Shown in pieces: positions 8,052-18,000 of a DNA stretch of 64,000 nt. Made by a program: the position numbers and the translations under genes. The stretch's first letter is position 1. Each line of letters opens with the position of its first letter. The stretch is from Bacteroidota bacterium (GTDB lineage: Bacteria; Bacteroidota; Bacteroidia; UBA4408): contig JADKCP010000011.1 in the NCBI GenBank assembly GCA_016718805.1, forward strand, positions 310,001 to 374,000, written 5' to 3'. The notes below the pieces were generated by a model. That model was not told where the DNA came from and did no database searches. It saw nothing but the letters and a program-made list of their open reading frames with translations.

Positions 8052-9284
8052 TCAAAAAGAAATATCTAATGTTAGATTTTCTTTACCTCGCATAATTTCC
8101 ACCTTTGTTGTATCTCCCTTTTTAAATTTCGATAAAGCCTCCATATAAGTATGCATATCCTTAACTAAAATATCTCCTAACTTTATAACAATATCACCCT
8201 TTTGCATACCTGCCTTAGAGGCTGGTTTTCCAATGGTAATTCCATCAGCCCTTACTCCTACTCCTTCATAAACATAGTCGGGCATAATCCCCAATGTAAC
8301 CTTAAATTTGGGAGTATTTTCATTGTCTGCGTTTCGAGTTTTCAAAAATGTAAGCTTTGGTCCTTTATCTAATTCATCGATTAAAGCTGTAATATATTCC
8401 AGTACTTTTTGAATTCCAATAAAGTTTATTTTTTCAATATCATCACTTGGTTTATGGTAGTCAGCATGTTGTCCGGTAAAAAAATGTAACACAGGAATGT
8501 CCTTTAAATAAAAGGAAGTATGGTCGCTGGGACCAATTCCTGAACTATCTAATTTTAACTTAAAAATGCTATTCTTAGCCTCAACTAATTTTACAAAGGG
8601 TGCAGCTGTACCTACTCCATAAACAAGTAAACGGTTTAATGAATCGAGACGACCAATCATGTCCATGTTTATCATAAAGTTCACTTTTGTTAAATCAATT
8701 GAAGGATTTTCACAGAACTTTTTTGAACCATATAAACCTAATTCTTCTCCCGAGAAACAAATGAACAGAAAATTGTTCTTCTCTTTGAATTTATTGTGTT
8801 GGTAAAAATTAGCCAAAGCCAATACACCTGCAACACCGGAAGCATTATCGTCGGCTCCATTATGAATTTTTCCTTGTGGATTTGCGTCGAGTGAATTTCC
8901 ATCTTTTCCTATTCCAAGATGATCGTAATGCGCTCCAATAAGAATGGTGTTTTCGGCTTGGTTATCGATGTAACCAATAACATTTGAACTTGTCACTTCA
9001 TGCGCTGCCGAATCAACCGAAGCATGAGGATTGGCTGCTACTTTTACGGTAAAGCTTTTTAAATATCCCTTATCTTCACCTTTTGGTAAAAGTCCTATTG
9101 ATTTAAATTGCTGGGCAATATACTCAGCAGCCAATTCACAACCTTTCAACCCAGTTCCTCGGCCTTCCAGTTTATCGGAGGCTAAATAACTCAAATCCTT
9201 CTTTAGATTGCTACTACTAATTTTTTGGGAATACCCCCAAGTACTACATCCTAACAACAAAGCAACGAATACACTTTTTTTCAT
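8052..9284 (-). CDS. M28-family zinc metallopeptidase with C-terminal PDZ domain
   Basis: A 410-residue secreted peptidase with a signal peptide (MKKSVFVALLLGCSTWGYSQ). The M28 di-zinc site is complete: IGAHYDHLG (His, Asp), HNGADDNASG (bridging Asp), FSGEELGLYGS (catalytic Glu plus ligand Glu), MINMDMIGRL (Asp) and the distal His in ADYHKPSDD. Residues about 325-410 form a PDZ domain (ITIGKPASKAGMQKGDIVIK). M28 peptidases of this layout are aminopeptidase-like exopeptidases acting in the periplasm or outside. The stop of the upstream TolB-like gene lies 49 bases before this ATG, so the two are probably co-transcribed. Confidence 0.93.
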   Translation of the reverse strand: MKKSVFVALLLGCSTWGYSQKISSSNLKKDLSYLASDKLEGRGTGLKGCELAAEYIAQQFKSIGLLPKGEDKGYLKSFTVKVAANPHASVDSAAHEVTSSNVIGYIDNQAENTILIGAHYDHLGIGKDGNSLDANPQGKIHNGADDNASGVAGVLALANFYQHNKFKEKNNFLFICFSGEELGLYGSKKFCENPSIDLTKVNFMINMDMIGRLDSLNRLLVYGVGTAAPFVKLVEAKNSIFKLKLDSSGIGPSDHTSFYLKDIPVLHFFTGQHADYHKPSDDIEKINFIGIQKVLEYITALIDELDKGPKLTFLKTRNADNENTPKFKVTLGIMPDYVYEGVGVRADGITIGKPASKAGMQKGDIVIKLGDILVKDMHTYMEALSKFKKGDTTKVEIMRGKENLTLDISF

Positions 9285-9333
9285 CCTTTTTCAATTCTAT
9301 TAATACAATTAATTATGCTTTAGATTTTACTGT

Positions 9334-10386
9334 TTATTTAACCCAATCGGCAATAAATAAATTCGTATCACGGGTGCCATGATTGTTTCGATTCGACGAA
9401 AAAACCAAGTGCTTGCCATCGCGTGAAAACATTGGAAAAGCATTAAAATTACTGAGTTGCGTAATTTTTTCCAATCCACTTCCATCCAAATTAATGGTAA
9501 ATAAATTGAAATTATAACCACGATCCGAATCATGATTGGAAGAAAAAATAATCTTATCTCCATCCGGCAAAAAGTAAGGAGCCCAATTAGCTTTGCCCAA
9601 CTGTGTTACTTGTTTCATTTCTGATCCATCAACATTACATGTATATATTTCCATGTTAGTTGGCATCACTAAACCTTGTGAAAGTAAATCCCTGTATTCA
9701 GTTTTCTCGGCCTCACTTTTAGGGCGAGATGCACGAAAAACCAACTTCCTTCCATCGGGCGAAAAAAATGCTCCTCCATCGTATCCTAAATCATGGGTTA
9801 TTTGCTTCAAATTGCTTCCATCAATGTTCATGGTCCATAATTCTAAATCACCACTTCTTGTGCTGGTAAATACAATTGAATTTCCATCGGGTGAAACAGT
9901 AGCTTCTGCATCATAACCAGGATTTTCAGTAAGTACTTTGGTTATAGTACCGGTTAAATCAGCAATGTAAATATCAAACGATGCATACACTGCCCACAAA
10001 TATTTATGGTCGGCACGAGGAGCTGGATTTTCAGGACAAGCTTTATTAGCAGCATGTGTTGAAGCATACAAAATATGCTTTCCATCCTTTAAAAAATAGG
10101 AACAAGTAGTACGCCCCAATCCTGTGCTAATCAACATAGGTTTATAGCTACTATCCTTTGCAGCAGCTTCAATTGATAAATTAAATATCTGATCGCATTG
10201 CAAACCCCAATTTTTATTGTTCGATTGAAAGGCTAAATTTCTATCATCATAACTAAAATATGCCTCGGCATTGTCACCTCCATAGGTGAGTTGGCGAATA
10301 TTTTTGAGGTGCTTTTCTTCGGTTTGTGAAAATAAGTTCCCGCTTAATGCCAATAGTAATATATTGAATCCGAATTTTTTGAGCAT
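9334..10386 (-). CDS. TolB-like PD40 beta-propeller secreted protein
   Basis: A 350-residue protein with signal peptide (MLKKFGFNILLLALSGNLFS) and at least four PD40/WD40-like blades: VSPDGNSIVFTSTRSGDLEL, FSPDGRKLVFRASRP, FLPDGDKIIFSSNHDSDRGY and FSRDGKHLVFSSNRNNHGTR. These match the repeats of the C-terminal propeller of TolB, but the TolB N-terminal domain is missing, so it is a stand-alone propeller, not TolB itself. It immediately precedes the M28-PDZ peptidase gene on the same strand, suggesting a joint role in handling extracytoplasmic peptides or in binding a partner. Function is otherwise unknown. Confidence 0.85.
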   Translation of the reverse strand: MLKKFGFNILLLALSGNLFSQTEEKHLKNIRQLTYGGDNAEAYFSYDDRNLAFQSNNKNWGLQCDQIFNLSIEAAAKDSSYKPMLISTGLGRTTCSYFLKDGKHILYASTHAANKACPENPAPRADHKYLWAVYASFDIYIADLTGTITKVLTENPGYDAEATVSPDGNSIVFTSTRSGDLELWTMNIDGSNLKQITHDLGYDGGAFFSPDGRKLVFRASRPKSEAEKTEYRDLLSQGLVMPTNMEIYTCNVDGSEMKQVTQLGKANWAPYFLPDGDKIIFSSNHDSDRGYNFNLFTINLDGSGLEKITQLSNFNAFPMFSRDGKHLVFSSNRNNHGTRDTNLFIADWVK

Positions 10387-10494
10387 GTAAATTTCCAGTT
10401 AAATTGATTTAATAGATGATAGCGTGAATAAGCAAAAAATGATAGTGTAAAATCAACTTACACATCATTGCTCAAAAATAACATCTTTGGTCAA

Positions 10495-10535
10495 CAAAAT
10501 AAAAAAGGGCAAAAAACAGTGTTTATTGCCCTTCT
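10495..10535 (-). terminator. Intrinsic terminator of the LamG T9SS gene
   Basis: An 8-bp stem AAGGGCAA/TTGCCCTT (10505-10512 with 10526-10533) followed on the minus strand by a T-run. It lies 18 bases after the stop of the gene at 10553-11953. Confidence 0.75.
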
Positions 10536-10552
10536 ATAATTGTATAATGAAA

Positions 10553-11953
10553 TTACTCTTTGAGTAGTTTGCTTACTTTAACTTTATCATCAAACGTAGT
10601 TTCAACAAAATAAATTCCTTCCTTTAAGTGAGATACATCTGCTCTCACAGAGGTAACATTTGTAAAGTTCGATTTCCATACTTGTTTGCCGGTAATATCT
10701 GAAATAACCACTACAAGCTCTTTTTGGATATTTCCAAACTCAAGGTTAAGCTGAGATTGAACAGGATTGGGATAAAGTGAAAAACTAGTTGATTTACTAT
10801 TTTCGTTCACACCCACATTCAACAAATTGAAACAAGCGGATGAATCTAAACAAGAAGTAATAGTACCGGGTAAATTAATCACTACATAATAAGCACCATT
10901 TGCGGTTGGAGTATAGGTATTTCCTGTAGCTCCAACGATTGCTGTATGTGTTGTACAATTTTTCCATTGGTAAGTAGCTCCCGGAACAAAATCGACTGCT
11001 AAACTAGAACCATTTAACACGATTGATGTATCCGGAATTCGAAGTGTTAATACAACCACTGAATCACATCCTGAAGCTCCTGTTAAATACTGCGAATAAC
11101 TTCCGGTACTGGTAAGTGTTTGTGAATTGAAGACATGACTTTGTCCGGCACATTTGTTTACAACTAATGGTGTGTAGTTTACAACTCCATCAACAAAATT
11201 TGAAGTATTGCCGTTTAGGTTGAAAGTTTGTAAAGTGCCGTTAATACTTCCAAATTTGGGAAGTAGGTTACTAACAGAAGCATTATTGTATCCGGCAATT
11301 CCTTGATTAAAATCGTAATACAATTGCAAATTCGGACTAGCAACATCAATTGGACTTTTATACACACAGTTAATCTCGCTTTGGGTTAAGGCCTTATTCC
11401 ATAGTCCTACTTCATCTACTTTTCCGTTCAACAAAAAGTTGGTTGCATTAAAAATCACATTTCCAATAGTTAATGGAACAGTGGTAGCAGTGATGTTTCC
11501 ACTTGCGTTAAGCGAATCAACTAAAACTGAATTTTTATATAATCTAAGTTTTGCATTGTCGTAGGTAAGCACAAAATGTTGCCAGGTGTTTAATTGCAAA
11601 CCGGTGTAAGTAATTGTATAAAATGTTCCTAAACTGTTTCTGTAGCGGGCTTCTAAAGTAGTTCCGCTTAACGCAACTAAATAAAAGTCGGCAGTAGTGT
11701 TATTTCTAAAACCTGCATACCCATCAAAATCTGGAAATCCTGCAGGAGCTGTTTTTAAATTTACCCAACACGAAAGCGATATTTTAGTGTTACTTCCAGC
11801 AATCAAACCTGAGGCATTGGGTACATTTACAAAATCACTATTTCCATCAAAATCCAATGCATTTTGATACTGGGCAAAGGATACCGTAGTAACTGAAAAC
11901 AATAAGGTTACAACAGTTAAAAGTGCAATAAAAGAAGTAGATTTTTTTTTCAT
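10553..11953 (-). CDS. LamG/concanavalin-fold T9SS-secreted protein
   Basis: A 466-residue secreted protein with signal peptide (residues 1-27, ending SFA). Residues ~30-215 form a LamG-like jelly-roll of the type found in many Bacteroidota surface proteins: ISLSCWVNL, TWQHFVLTYD, LRLYKNSVLVDS, VDEVGLWNKALTQSEI and LQLYYDFNQG. A middle segment with CAGQSHVFNSQTLTSTGSYS and SGCDSVVVLTLRI resembles a repeat common in T9SS proteins. The end (FSLYPNPVQSQLNLEFG ... LKEGIYFVE) is a type A sorting domain. Likely role: carbohydrate or protein binding at the cell surface. It stands alone with its own terminator. Confidence 0.85.
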   Translation of the reverse strand: MKKKSTSFIALLTVVTLLFSVTTVSFAQYQNALDFDGNSDFVNVPNASGLIAGSNTKISLSCWVNLKTAPAGFPDFDGYAGFRNNTTADFYLVALSGTTLEARYRNSLGTFYTITYTGLQLNTWQHFVLTYDNAKLRLYKNSVLVDSLNASGNITATTVPLTIGNVIFNATNFLLNGKVDEVGLWNKALTQSEINCVYKSPIDVASPNLQLYYDFNQGIAGYNNASVSNLLPKFGSINGTLQTFNLNGNTSNFVDGVVNYTPLVVNKCAGQSHVFNSQTLTSTGSYSQYLTGASGCDSVVVLTLRIPDTSIVLNGSSLAVDFVPGATYQWKNCTTHTAIVGATGNTYTPTANGAYYVVINLPGTITSCLDSSACFNLLNVGVNENSKSTSFSLYPNPVQSQLNLEFGNIQKELVVVISDITGKQVWKSNFTNVTSVRADVSHLKEGIYFVETTFDDKVKVSKLLKE

Positions 11954-12066
11954 AAAAAGAACATTAGGTGTTTGACTTATTTTTAGACTGCTAAATTAAT
12001 TGAAAATTCTGTTACAAGCATTCCAATAATCAACAAAATATAGGCATTGGGCTTAACTACTAAAAT

Positions 12067-12097
12067 AAAAAAGCCGGAAAATTAAATTCCGGCTTTT
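12067..12097 (-). terminator. Intrinsic terminator after the 264-residue exported protein
   Basis: An 11-bp perfect stem AAAAGCCGGAA/TTCCGGCTTTT (12069-12079 with 12087-12097), 7-base loop, then a T-run on the minus strand. It lies 22 bases downstream of the stop at 12119. Confidence 0.85.
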
Positions 12098-12118
12098 ACT
12101 AAAAATTGGGTTCTAAAC

Positions 12119-12913
12119 TTATTTTGAAAGTGCTGGGCTAAACTTTATATCAAGTGTTTGAGCATCCATTGGCGTTGGAGTTACTTCCTTGAAAGCATTT
12201 CTCCACAAAATCATCATATCAACTTTTTGCATATCACCAGAGCCAGGCATCATATCATTCAACCAAGTAGTGGTAAATGTATCTTCCTCACCTTGTAAAA
12301 AAATCAAGGATTTTCTATCTGATTTATAGTTGGCAAATTCTTTTCCATCAGGCATCTTCATGGCCACTTGGCTTGGATCAAATATTCCGATTTTTGTACC
12401 ACTGTAAAGTGCTCTAAATTTAGCATCGGTACGTTGGGTTTCTTTGTTGAATCTCACCAAATTTACTTTAAATGCACCTGCTGAAAAATCATTCATACTT
12501 GGAGGTAATTTAAAATCAGGTGCTGCTATACCTGCTGCATCCGCCGGAAAACGACTCAAGCCTGAAACCACCAATTGAAAAGACTCAACCATTAAGCCGG
12601 TTCCTTTCAAATCAACCACTCTGAAATCGTCGTCATTGGGTGAAATTAACAAGATTTTTTCCTCTGTCTTCAACTCCTGTCCGTTCACTTTAAAAACGCA
12701 ATCACTCGCTCTAAAAATTAAATAATCATTTGTTTTGTTCTTGATTCTTACCTTAACTTTTAAGTACTTTTCATTTGAAACAGCATCGTCTGCAGTTATT
12801 TTTACATCGTTGTTTTCAAACACAGCATTAAAATATCCCATTTTAGTATACTTCTGAGCAAAGCTGCTAAATGCAATAAGTAAGGTAGCAAAGGCTAAAA
12901 TTGTTTTTTTCAT
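12119..12913 (-). CDS. Exported protein of unknown function (264 aa)
   Basis: I do not recognise the family. A clear signal peptide (MKKTILAFATLLIAFSSFAQ) leads to a soluble, strand-rich protein without cysteines in the mature part other than one at ASDCVFKVNG. Phrases such as KVRIKNKTNDYLIFRASDC and FQLVVSGLSRFPADAAG suggest an immunoglobulin-like beta-sandwich, but this is weak. There is no sorting tail and no lipobox, so a periplasmic location is expected. It has its own promoter-like -7 box upstream (12948-12955) and its own terminator, so it is a single-gene unit between a LamG T9SS protein and an adenylate cyclase. Confidence 0.75.
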   Translation of the reverse strand: MKKTILAFATLLIAFSSFAQKYTKMGYFNAVFENNDVKITADDAVSNEKYLKVKVRIKNKTNDYLIFRASDCVFKVNGQELKTEEKILLISPNDDDFRVVDLKGTGLMVESFQLVVSGLSRFPADAAGIAAPDFKLPPSMNDFSAGAFKVNLVRFNKETQRTDAKFRALYSGTKIGIFDPSQVAMKMPDGKEFANYKSDRKSLIFLQGEEDTFTTTWLNDMMPGSGDMQKVDMMILWRNAFKEVTPTPMDAQTLDIKFSPALSK

Positions 12914-12947
12914 TTCTCTATTTTTTAAGTTAGGGCATAATCTTTTG

Positions 12948-12955
12948 CAAACTTA
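12948..12955 (-). promoter_or_regulatory. Candidate -7 box (TAAGTTTG) of the 264-residue exported protein gene
   Basis: Minus-strand TAAGTTTG matches the Bacteroidota TAnnTTTG -7 consensus, 35 bases upstream of the ATG at 12913. No convincing -33 TTG was found at the expected spacing. Confidence 0.35.
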
Positions 12956-13021
12956 ATACCAAAAAAAATTGTGCTGTTATAGATTTTAAAAAATTAATAA
13001 CAAAATAATGTGAAACGGTGG

Positions 13022-14932
13022 TTAAATGAAACTTTCAACAAAATACATTTCAATTTCACCTTTGTTTTTTGCTTTAATTTTTCCACGGGAGGTACAGTTA
13101 AAGTACTTTTTAACGATGTTATAGGTAGTTTCACTTATGTTTACTTTTCCTACTTCTCCGCTACTCTCCATACGTGAAGCGGTATTTACTGTATCGCCCC
13201 ATATATCGTAGGCAAACTTCTTAATTCCAACAATTCCTGCAACCACAGGTCCTGTATGTATTCCCAAACGAAGTTCAAAATAAGGTTGGCCCTTTTCAAT
13301 ACGATCCTTTTTATTCGCTTCTATAAACTGAATCATTTCAAGCCCTGCTTTAACAACATCTATTGGATGCGTTGTATTTGTTACCGGCAAGCCACCGGCA
13401 CACATATATGCATCGCCAATAGTTTTAATTTTTTCAACACCGTACTTCGTAATAATTTTATCAAATTCGCTATAGCAATAGTTTATTTCCGCTACTAATT
13501 CCTCCGGGCTAAGCTTTTCACTTGCCAGTGTAAAATTTTTAAAATCGGTAAATAACACCGAAACCGACTCATAGCTTTTAGTTTTAGCAGCACCTGTAGC
13601 TTTTAATTCTTCTGCTGTTTCTGATGGTAAGATGTTGAGCAACAAATCTTCGCTGCGTTGTTTCTCTTTTGATATTCGATTGCGTTGTTTAAAAAACACG
13701 GCAGCAAAAAGTAATACAATGGCAAATCCGCCTATGAAGCTATTTCTAACAATTTTTTGTTTACTGATTTCTTTCTGTTGTAAATTAATTTCGCCTTGCT
13801 TTTTTTCTATCTCAAAATTAAACATGAGGGTTCCCAGTTTCTTATCTGCATCAATGCTGTAAATTACATCTTTAATTACAAGCAATGAATCCTGATATTT
13901 ATAGGCATTTGAGAAATCACCTAATTGAGCATAACAAAAGTGCAATCCTTCAAAAATATATTTCAATTCAAGGTTGGCACCTACTTCTCTTGCAATTTTC
14001 TTTGCTTCTAAATAATTTGTAATGGCTAAATCGTATTTAATCATGCGCTGATAAGTTTCAGCCATTCCTTTCAAAGCACGCGTCATATCAAGCTGGCCAC
14101 CCAATTTTTGAGCAATCTCAAACGATTGCTTTTGATACATCAATGCTTTATCGTATTCCTTTCTATTGGCATAAACTTGTCCTATTAAATTTAAAGGATA
14201 AGGCACAGCTTCAGTACCTTCATATGCTTTCAACGATTTTTCCAAATAAAGTAATGCCAAGGAATCCTGATTTCGGCTTAAATATATTTCTCCCAAATTT
14301 CCGGTAATCGTTCCTAGTGCATCCAATTGCCCAAGAGCTTCGGCATATGGCATAGCTTGTTGATCGTATTCAATAGCTTTATCTATATCTGACTTTGATT
14401 TTTTTTCACCATAGGTTGCACCCAAACCAATCAGTACGGTCATTGTGCGGACTGAATCTTTTATCTCCTCGGCAATTTTAAGTGATTGTAGGTATAAATC
14501 AACAGCCATTTGATAGTCGGTTTGATCGCGGTATATATTTCCTAAATTACTGAGCATATTGGCGACCATTTTTTTATCACCAATTTCTTGAGAAATTTTT
14601 TTCGCTAATTCCCAATCATTGAGCGCCTCAACATATTTGCTTTGATTGTAATAACCAATTCCTGAATTTTTTAACGCCAAAGCGATTCCTCGTTTGTAAT
14701 TAATTTTTTCGGCCAGTGAGCGAGCATCGTTACATGTTTTTATAGCTAATTCGGGAGCCGAACTAAAATAGTTTCGACCGAGCGAAATCATAGCTTTTAC
14801 CTTATCAGTATCGGAAGGAGCTGTATCCACCAATTTTTTCAAACTATCGGTAGCGGCGTCTTGAGCTTTAACGGAACCCAAGCCATCACCTAACAATATA
14901 ATTGAAAATATAAAAATGAATAGTTGTTTCAT
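13022..14932 (-). CDS. Class III adenylate cyclase with extracytoplasmic TPR repeats
   Basis: A 636-residue protein. ATG 14932 is preferred over an upstream TTG (14950) because it opens a clean signal peptide (MKQLFIFIFSIILLGDGLG). Residues ~50-370 hold about seven TPR units (e.g. LGNIYRDQTDYQMAVDLYLQ). One transmembrane helix follows (about 393-411, SFIGGFAIVLLFAAVFF), then a linker helix with LLLNILPSETAEEL and a class III cyclase domain. The metal Asp are in LFTDFKNFT and TIGDAYM; adenine-selecting Lys (EKIKTIGD) and Asp (YDIWGDTVN) are present, as are the transition-state Asn/Arg of NTASRMES. The residues predict cAMP production. Topology suggests TPRs in the periplasm sensing a signal and a cytoplasmic cyclase. 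It stands alone. Confidence 0.9.
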   Translation of the reverse strand: MKQLFIFIFSIILLGDGLGSVKAQDAATDSLKKLVDTAPSDTDKVKAMISLGRNYFSSAPELAIKTCNDARSLAEKINYKRGIALALKNSGIGYYNQSKYVEALNDWELAKKISQEIGDKKMVANMLSNLGNIYRDQTDYQMAVDLYLQSLKIAEEIKDSVRTMTVLIGLGATYGEKKSKSDIDKAIEYDQQAMPYAEALGQLDALGTITGNLGEIYLSRNQDSLALLYLEKSLKAYEGTEAVPYPLNLIGQVYANRKEYDKALMYQKQSFEIAQKLGGQLDMTRALKGMAETYQRMIKYDLAITNYLEAKKIAREVGANLELKYIFEGLHFCYAQLGDFSNAYKYQDSLLVIKDVIYSIDADKKLGTLMFNFEIEKKQGEINLQQKEISKQKIVRNSFIGGFAIVLLFAAVFFKQRNRISKEKQRSEDLLLNILPSETAEELKATGAAKTKSYESVSVLFTDFKNFTLASEKLSPEELVAEINYCYSEFDKIITKYGVEKIKTIGDAYMCAGGLPVTNTTHPIDVVKAGLEMIQFIEANKKDRIEKGQPYFELRLGIHTGPVVAGIVGIKKFAYDIWGDTVNTASRMESSGEVGKVNISETTYNIVKKYFNCTSRGKIKAKNKGEIEMYFVESFI

Positions 14933-14947
14933 ACTAAAGTGCCTCAA

Positions 14948-14955
14948 CAAATATA
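14948..14955 (-). promoter_or_regulatory. Candidate -7 box (TATATTTG) of the adenylate cyclase gene
   Basis: Minus-strand TATATTTG fits TAnnTTTG and ends 16 bases before the ATG at 14932, implying a very short leader. No clear -33 element. The ABC transporter terminator lies just upstream, so the cyclase needs its own promoter. Confidence 0.35.
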
Positions 14956-14976
14956 GTCAACTATTATATTAAAAAT

Positions 14977-15009
14977 AAAAAAGCTGTAACTCAAGGTGAA
15001 TTACAGCTT
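14977..15009 (-). terminator. Intrinsic terminator of the ABC transporter gene
   Basis: A 9-bp stem AAGCTGTAA/TTACAGCTT (14981-14989 with 15001-15009), with an A/T-rich run giving a T-tract on the minus strand. It is 26 bases after the stop at 15035. Confidence 0.75.
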
Positions 15010-15034
15010 CTTAACTTATAAAATATAAGATCGT

Positions 15035-18000
15035 TTATTTCTTTTTTAAGAATTTAAATCGACTGCTGAAATCTCCGAAAAAATCCATCAACTTTTTCAA
15101 CACATCGAAATACAGGGTAAAAGCAAGCAATAATGACATGGCCCAGATAACCGATATATTCACCCAAAAGGTATCGAAATATTGTCCAAACACTCTTTTT
15201 CTAGGTGCAAAAAAATGTGCTCTTATTATGCTATTTTTAGGAGGGTCAAGATAAACAGGATTCTTACGTTGAATTAATTTACTGTCAACCTCCACTATCT
15301 TATCAAAATCTTGAATATTGGTTACTAAATCATCAAGGCTTTTGTTTACATAATTTGATTTTAAGTCATTTAAACGATTTTCTCCATCCTCTTTTACTTT
15401 TCGAACGATAGCACTGTCAGCCGAGGTATAACGCGATACAACAAGCGGTGCACTTAGTGCCGATAAGCTATCTTTGAGTGTAGAATCTTTTTCAATTAAT
15501 AGCTTTCGACGACGTTGCTCTTGAAATCTTTGCAAAGCAGTTAATTCAGTAGTCTCAGATTTTTTTCCGTTGTACAAGTCTAATTGTTGCGGTGTAAGTG
15601 TAATTCCTTCACTACCCCACTCAAATATTTTTTGTGTCACCAAAGAATCTTTCTTGTTGCGGTAAATATTTTCATTGTGTATAAAATACTTATCCAATTG
15701 CTTGTTGTATTCCTTTAATTGTCCTGAGATGCCACGATTAAAATCCTTCAGTGTTAATTTATCTAATGCTTTAAACACAGGACTATTTTTATCTTTTTGA
15801 TTGTGCTTTTCATACTCACTTTTCAACACCGATAAATCGTATTCCAACTCAGCAATTTTACTTTTATCGTTGCGCTCATTTATATCTAAAACAATATTTT
15901 CGCAATTATCAACTTTAGCTTTTAATGCTTTTAACCAATCATCTTTTCTAAAGTTGTACACGTTAATACTTTTGTCGAGCATGTAGAAATTTTTCTCAAA
16001 CTCATTCTTCTTAAACTGATTAACTGCTAATGCTTCAAAAGCCCAACGCGAAGTCATTACTTCACCCGAAACAGGAACAGTTCCTTGTGTAGTAATTACA
16101 GGATTTAATTTATCGAACTTTACAATTACGCCGCTCAACAACAATTGAGGAATAATTAAAAAAGGAATTAAGATATAAATTGTAACTGCCGAATTAAAAC
16201 TTGCAGAAATATTTAATCCCAACATATTGGCAAAACAAGAAGTAGTAAATAATACAAACCAATAATCGAGGTACATGCCTTTTATTCCTAAAATAGTATT
16301 ACCGATAAGAATAAATGAAAGTGTTTGAATTGCTGAAAGTGTAAACATGATACTCACTTTCGAAAAGAGGTAACTGCCTTTGCTAAGATTTAAAAAAGAT
16401 TCGCGTTTTAATATTTTTCGGTCGGCAATAATTTCTTCGGCACTTACAGTTAATCCAATAAATAAAGCAACTACCACGCTCATAAACATGTATGCAGGCA
16501 TGTTTTCGTTATCATAAAACACATAGCCCGCTTTATTTGAAACATCGCTTTTAAAGTAGCGCACCAAATACGATAAAATTAAAGCTAAAACAGGTGCTTC
16601 AAATAAATTAATAATTAAGTACTGCTTATTGGTTAGTTTTGAAAGCACATCGCGGGTAATAAACACCCCGAATTGTTTAATTTTATTGGGAATTCGAAAA
16701 GTACTTTTAGGAATTTCGGTTTCAACCGTGCCTGCTTCAACATCCGGCTCAAGTTTCTGTGTATAAAATTCATTCCATTCTTTAGGCGAAATTTTACGTG
16801 TTTGTGTTTGATCTCCATATTCATCTAATACCTTCGATTCGATGATATTAAAAATTTGTTCCGGATTTACATTTCCACAAGTAACACATTCACTCTCGTT
16901 AGCATTTACATGGTTAACCAAAGTCTTAAAATAAATAATCGCTTCTACAGGATTTCCGTTATAAATTGCATATCCACCTAAATCGAGGATAATTAACTTA
17001 TCAAACATTTTAAAAATTTCGGAGGATGGTTGGTGAATTACAACAAATACCAACTTTCCTTTTAGGGCCAGCTCTTTTAGCAAGTCCATAATATTTTCGC
17101 TGTCGCGTGATGATAATCCGGAAGTTGGTTCATCCACAAACAAAACAGAAGGTTCACGTATAAGCTCTAATGCTATGTTTAATCGTTTACGTTGTCCTCC
17201 GCTGATAGTTTTTTCAAGAGGACTTCCTACCTTTAAATCTCTAGTTTCGTATAAACCAATACTGATGAGTAATTCGAGTACTATTTTAGAAATTTCCTTA
17301 TCGGATAAATTATCGAAACAAAGTTTTGCGTTGTAAAAAAGATTTTGAAAAACGGTGAGTTGCTCTATTAATAAATCATCCTGAGACACGTGCCCGATAA
17401 CTCCTTCTATTTTATTTTTTTCAGTGTGAATATTTATACCATTAATCAGTACTTCTCCACCGGAAGGTTTATCGTTACCATTTAAAATATTTAATAAGGT
17501 TGATTTACCGGCACCGCTCCCACCCATAATACCAATGAGAGTTCCCGATTCTTCAAACATATTAAACTTATGTAATCCAATTTTTTCGTTCTTAAATTTA
17601 AACTCGAGCGATTTGGTTTGAAATACAATTTTTGATGCGGTTTTATCAGTCATAAATGAACTGATAATATCGCTGTAATAAATTGGAGATACTTTGGAGC
17701 TTCGGATGGTGCTACCGGGTGTTAAAATATGTGCTTTATCAGCAGTAAGAAGTTGTCCATTTAAGTACAATTCAGCTGTCCCAAAATAACGCAAAATGTA
17801 CATGCTTACACTAGATATCTGTAGCACGCGAATTTCACCACTTAAGGTTTCTACATATAAATGGCGGGATCTATTTTCATGAAGCTCTTTACTATTATCT
17901 ATTAGCAGTAAATTACTTGAATCTGAAAATTCATTTTTACTACTATTGATAAAGGTGGAGCAACGAATGAACTCCTGGTCTTCAATATTAAATACTTCTG

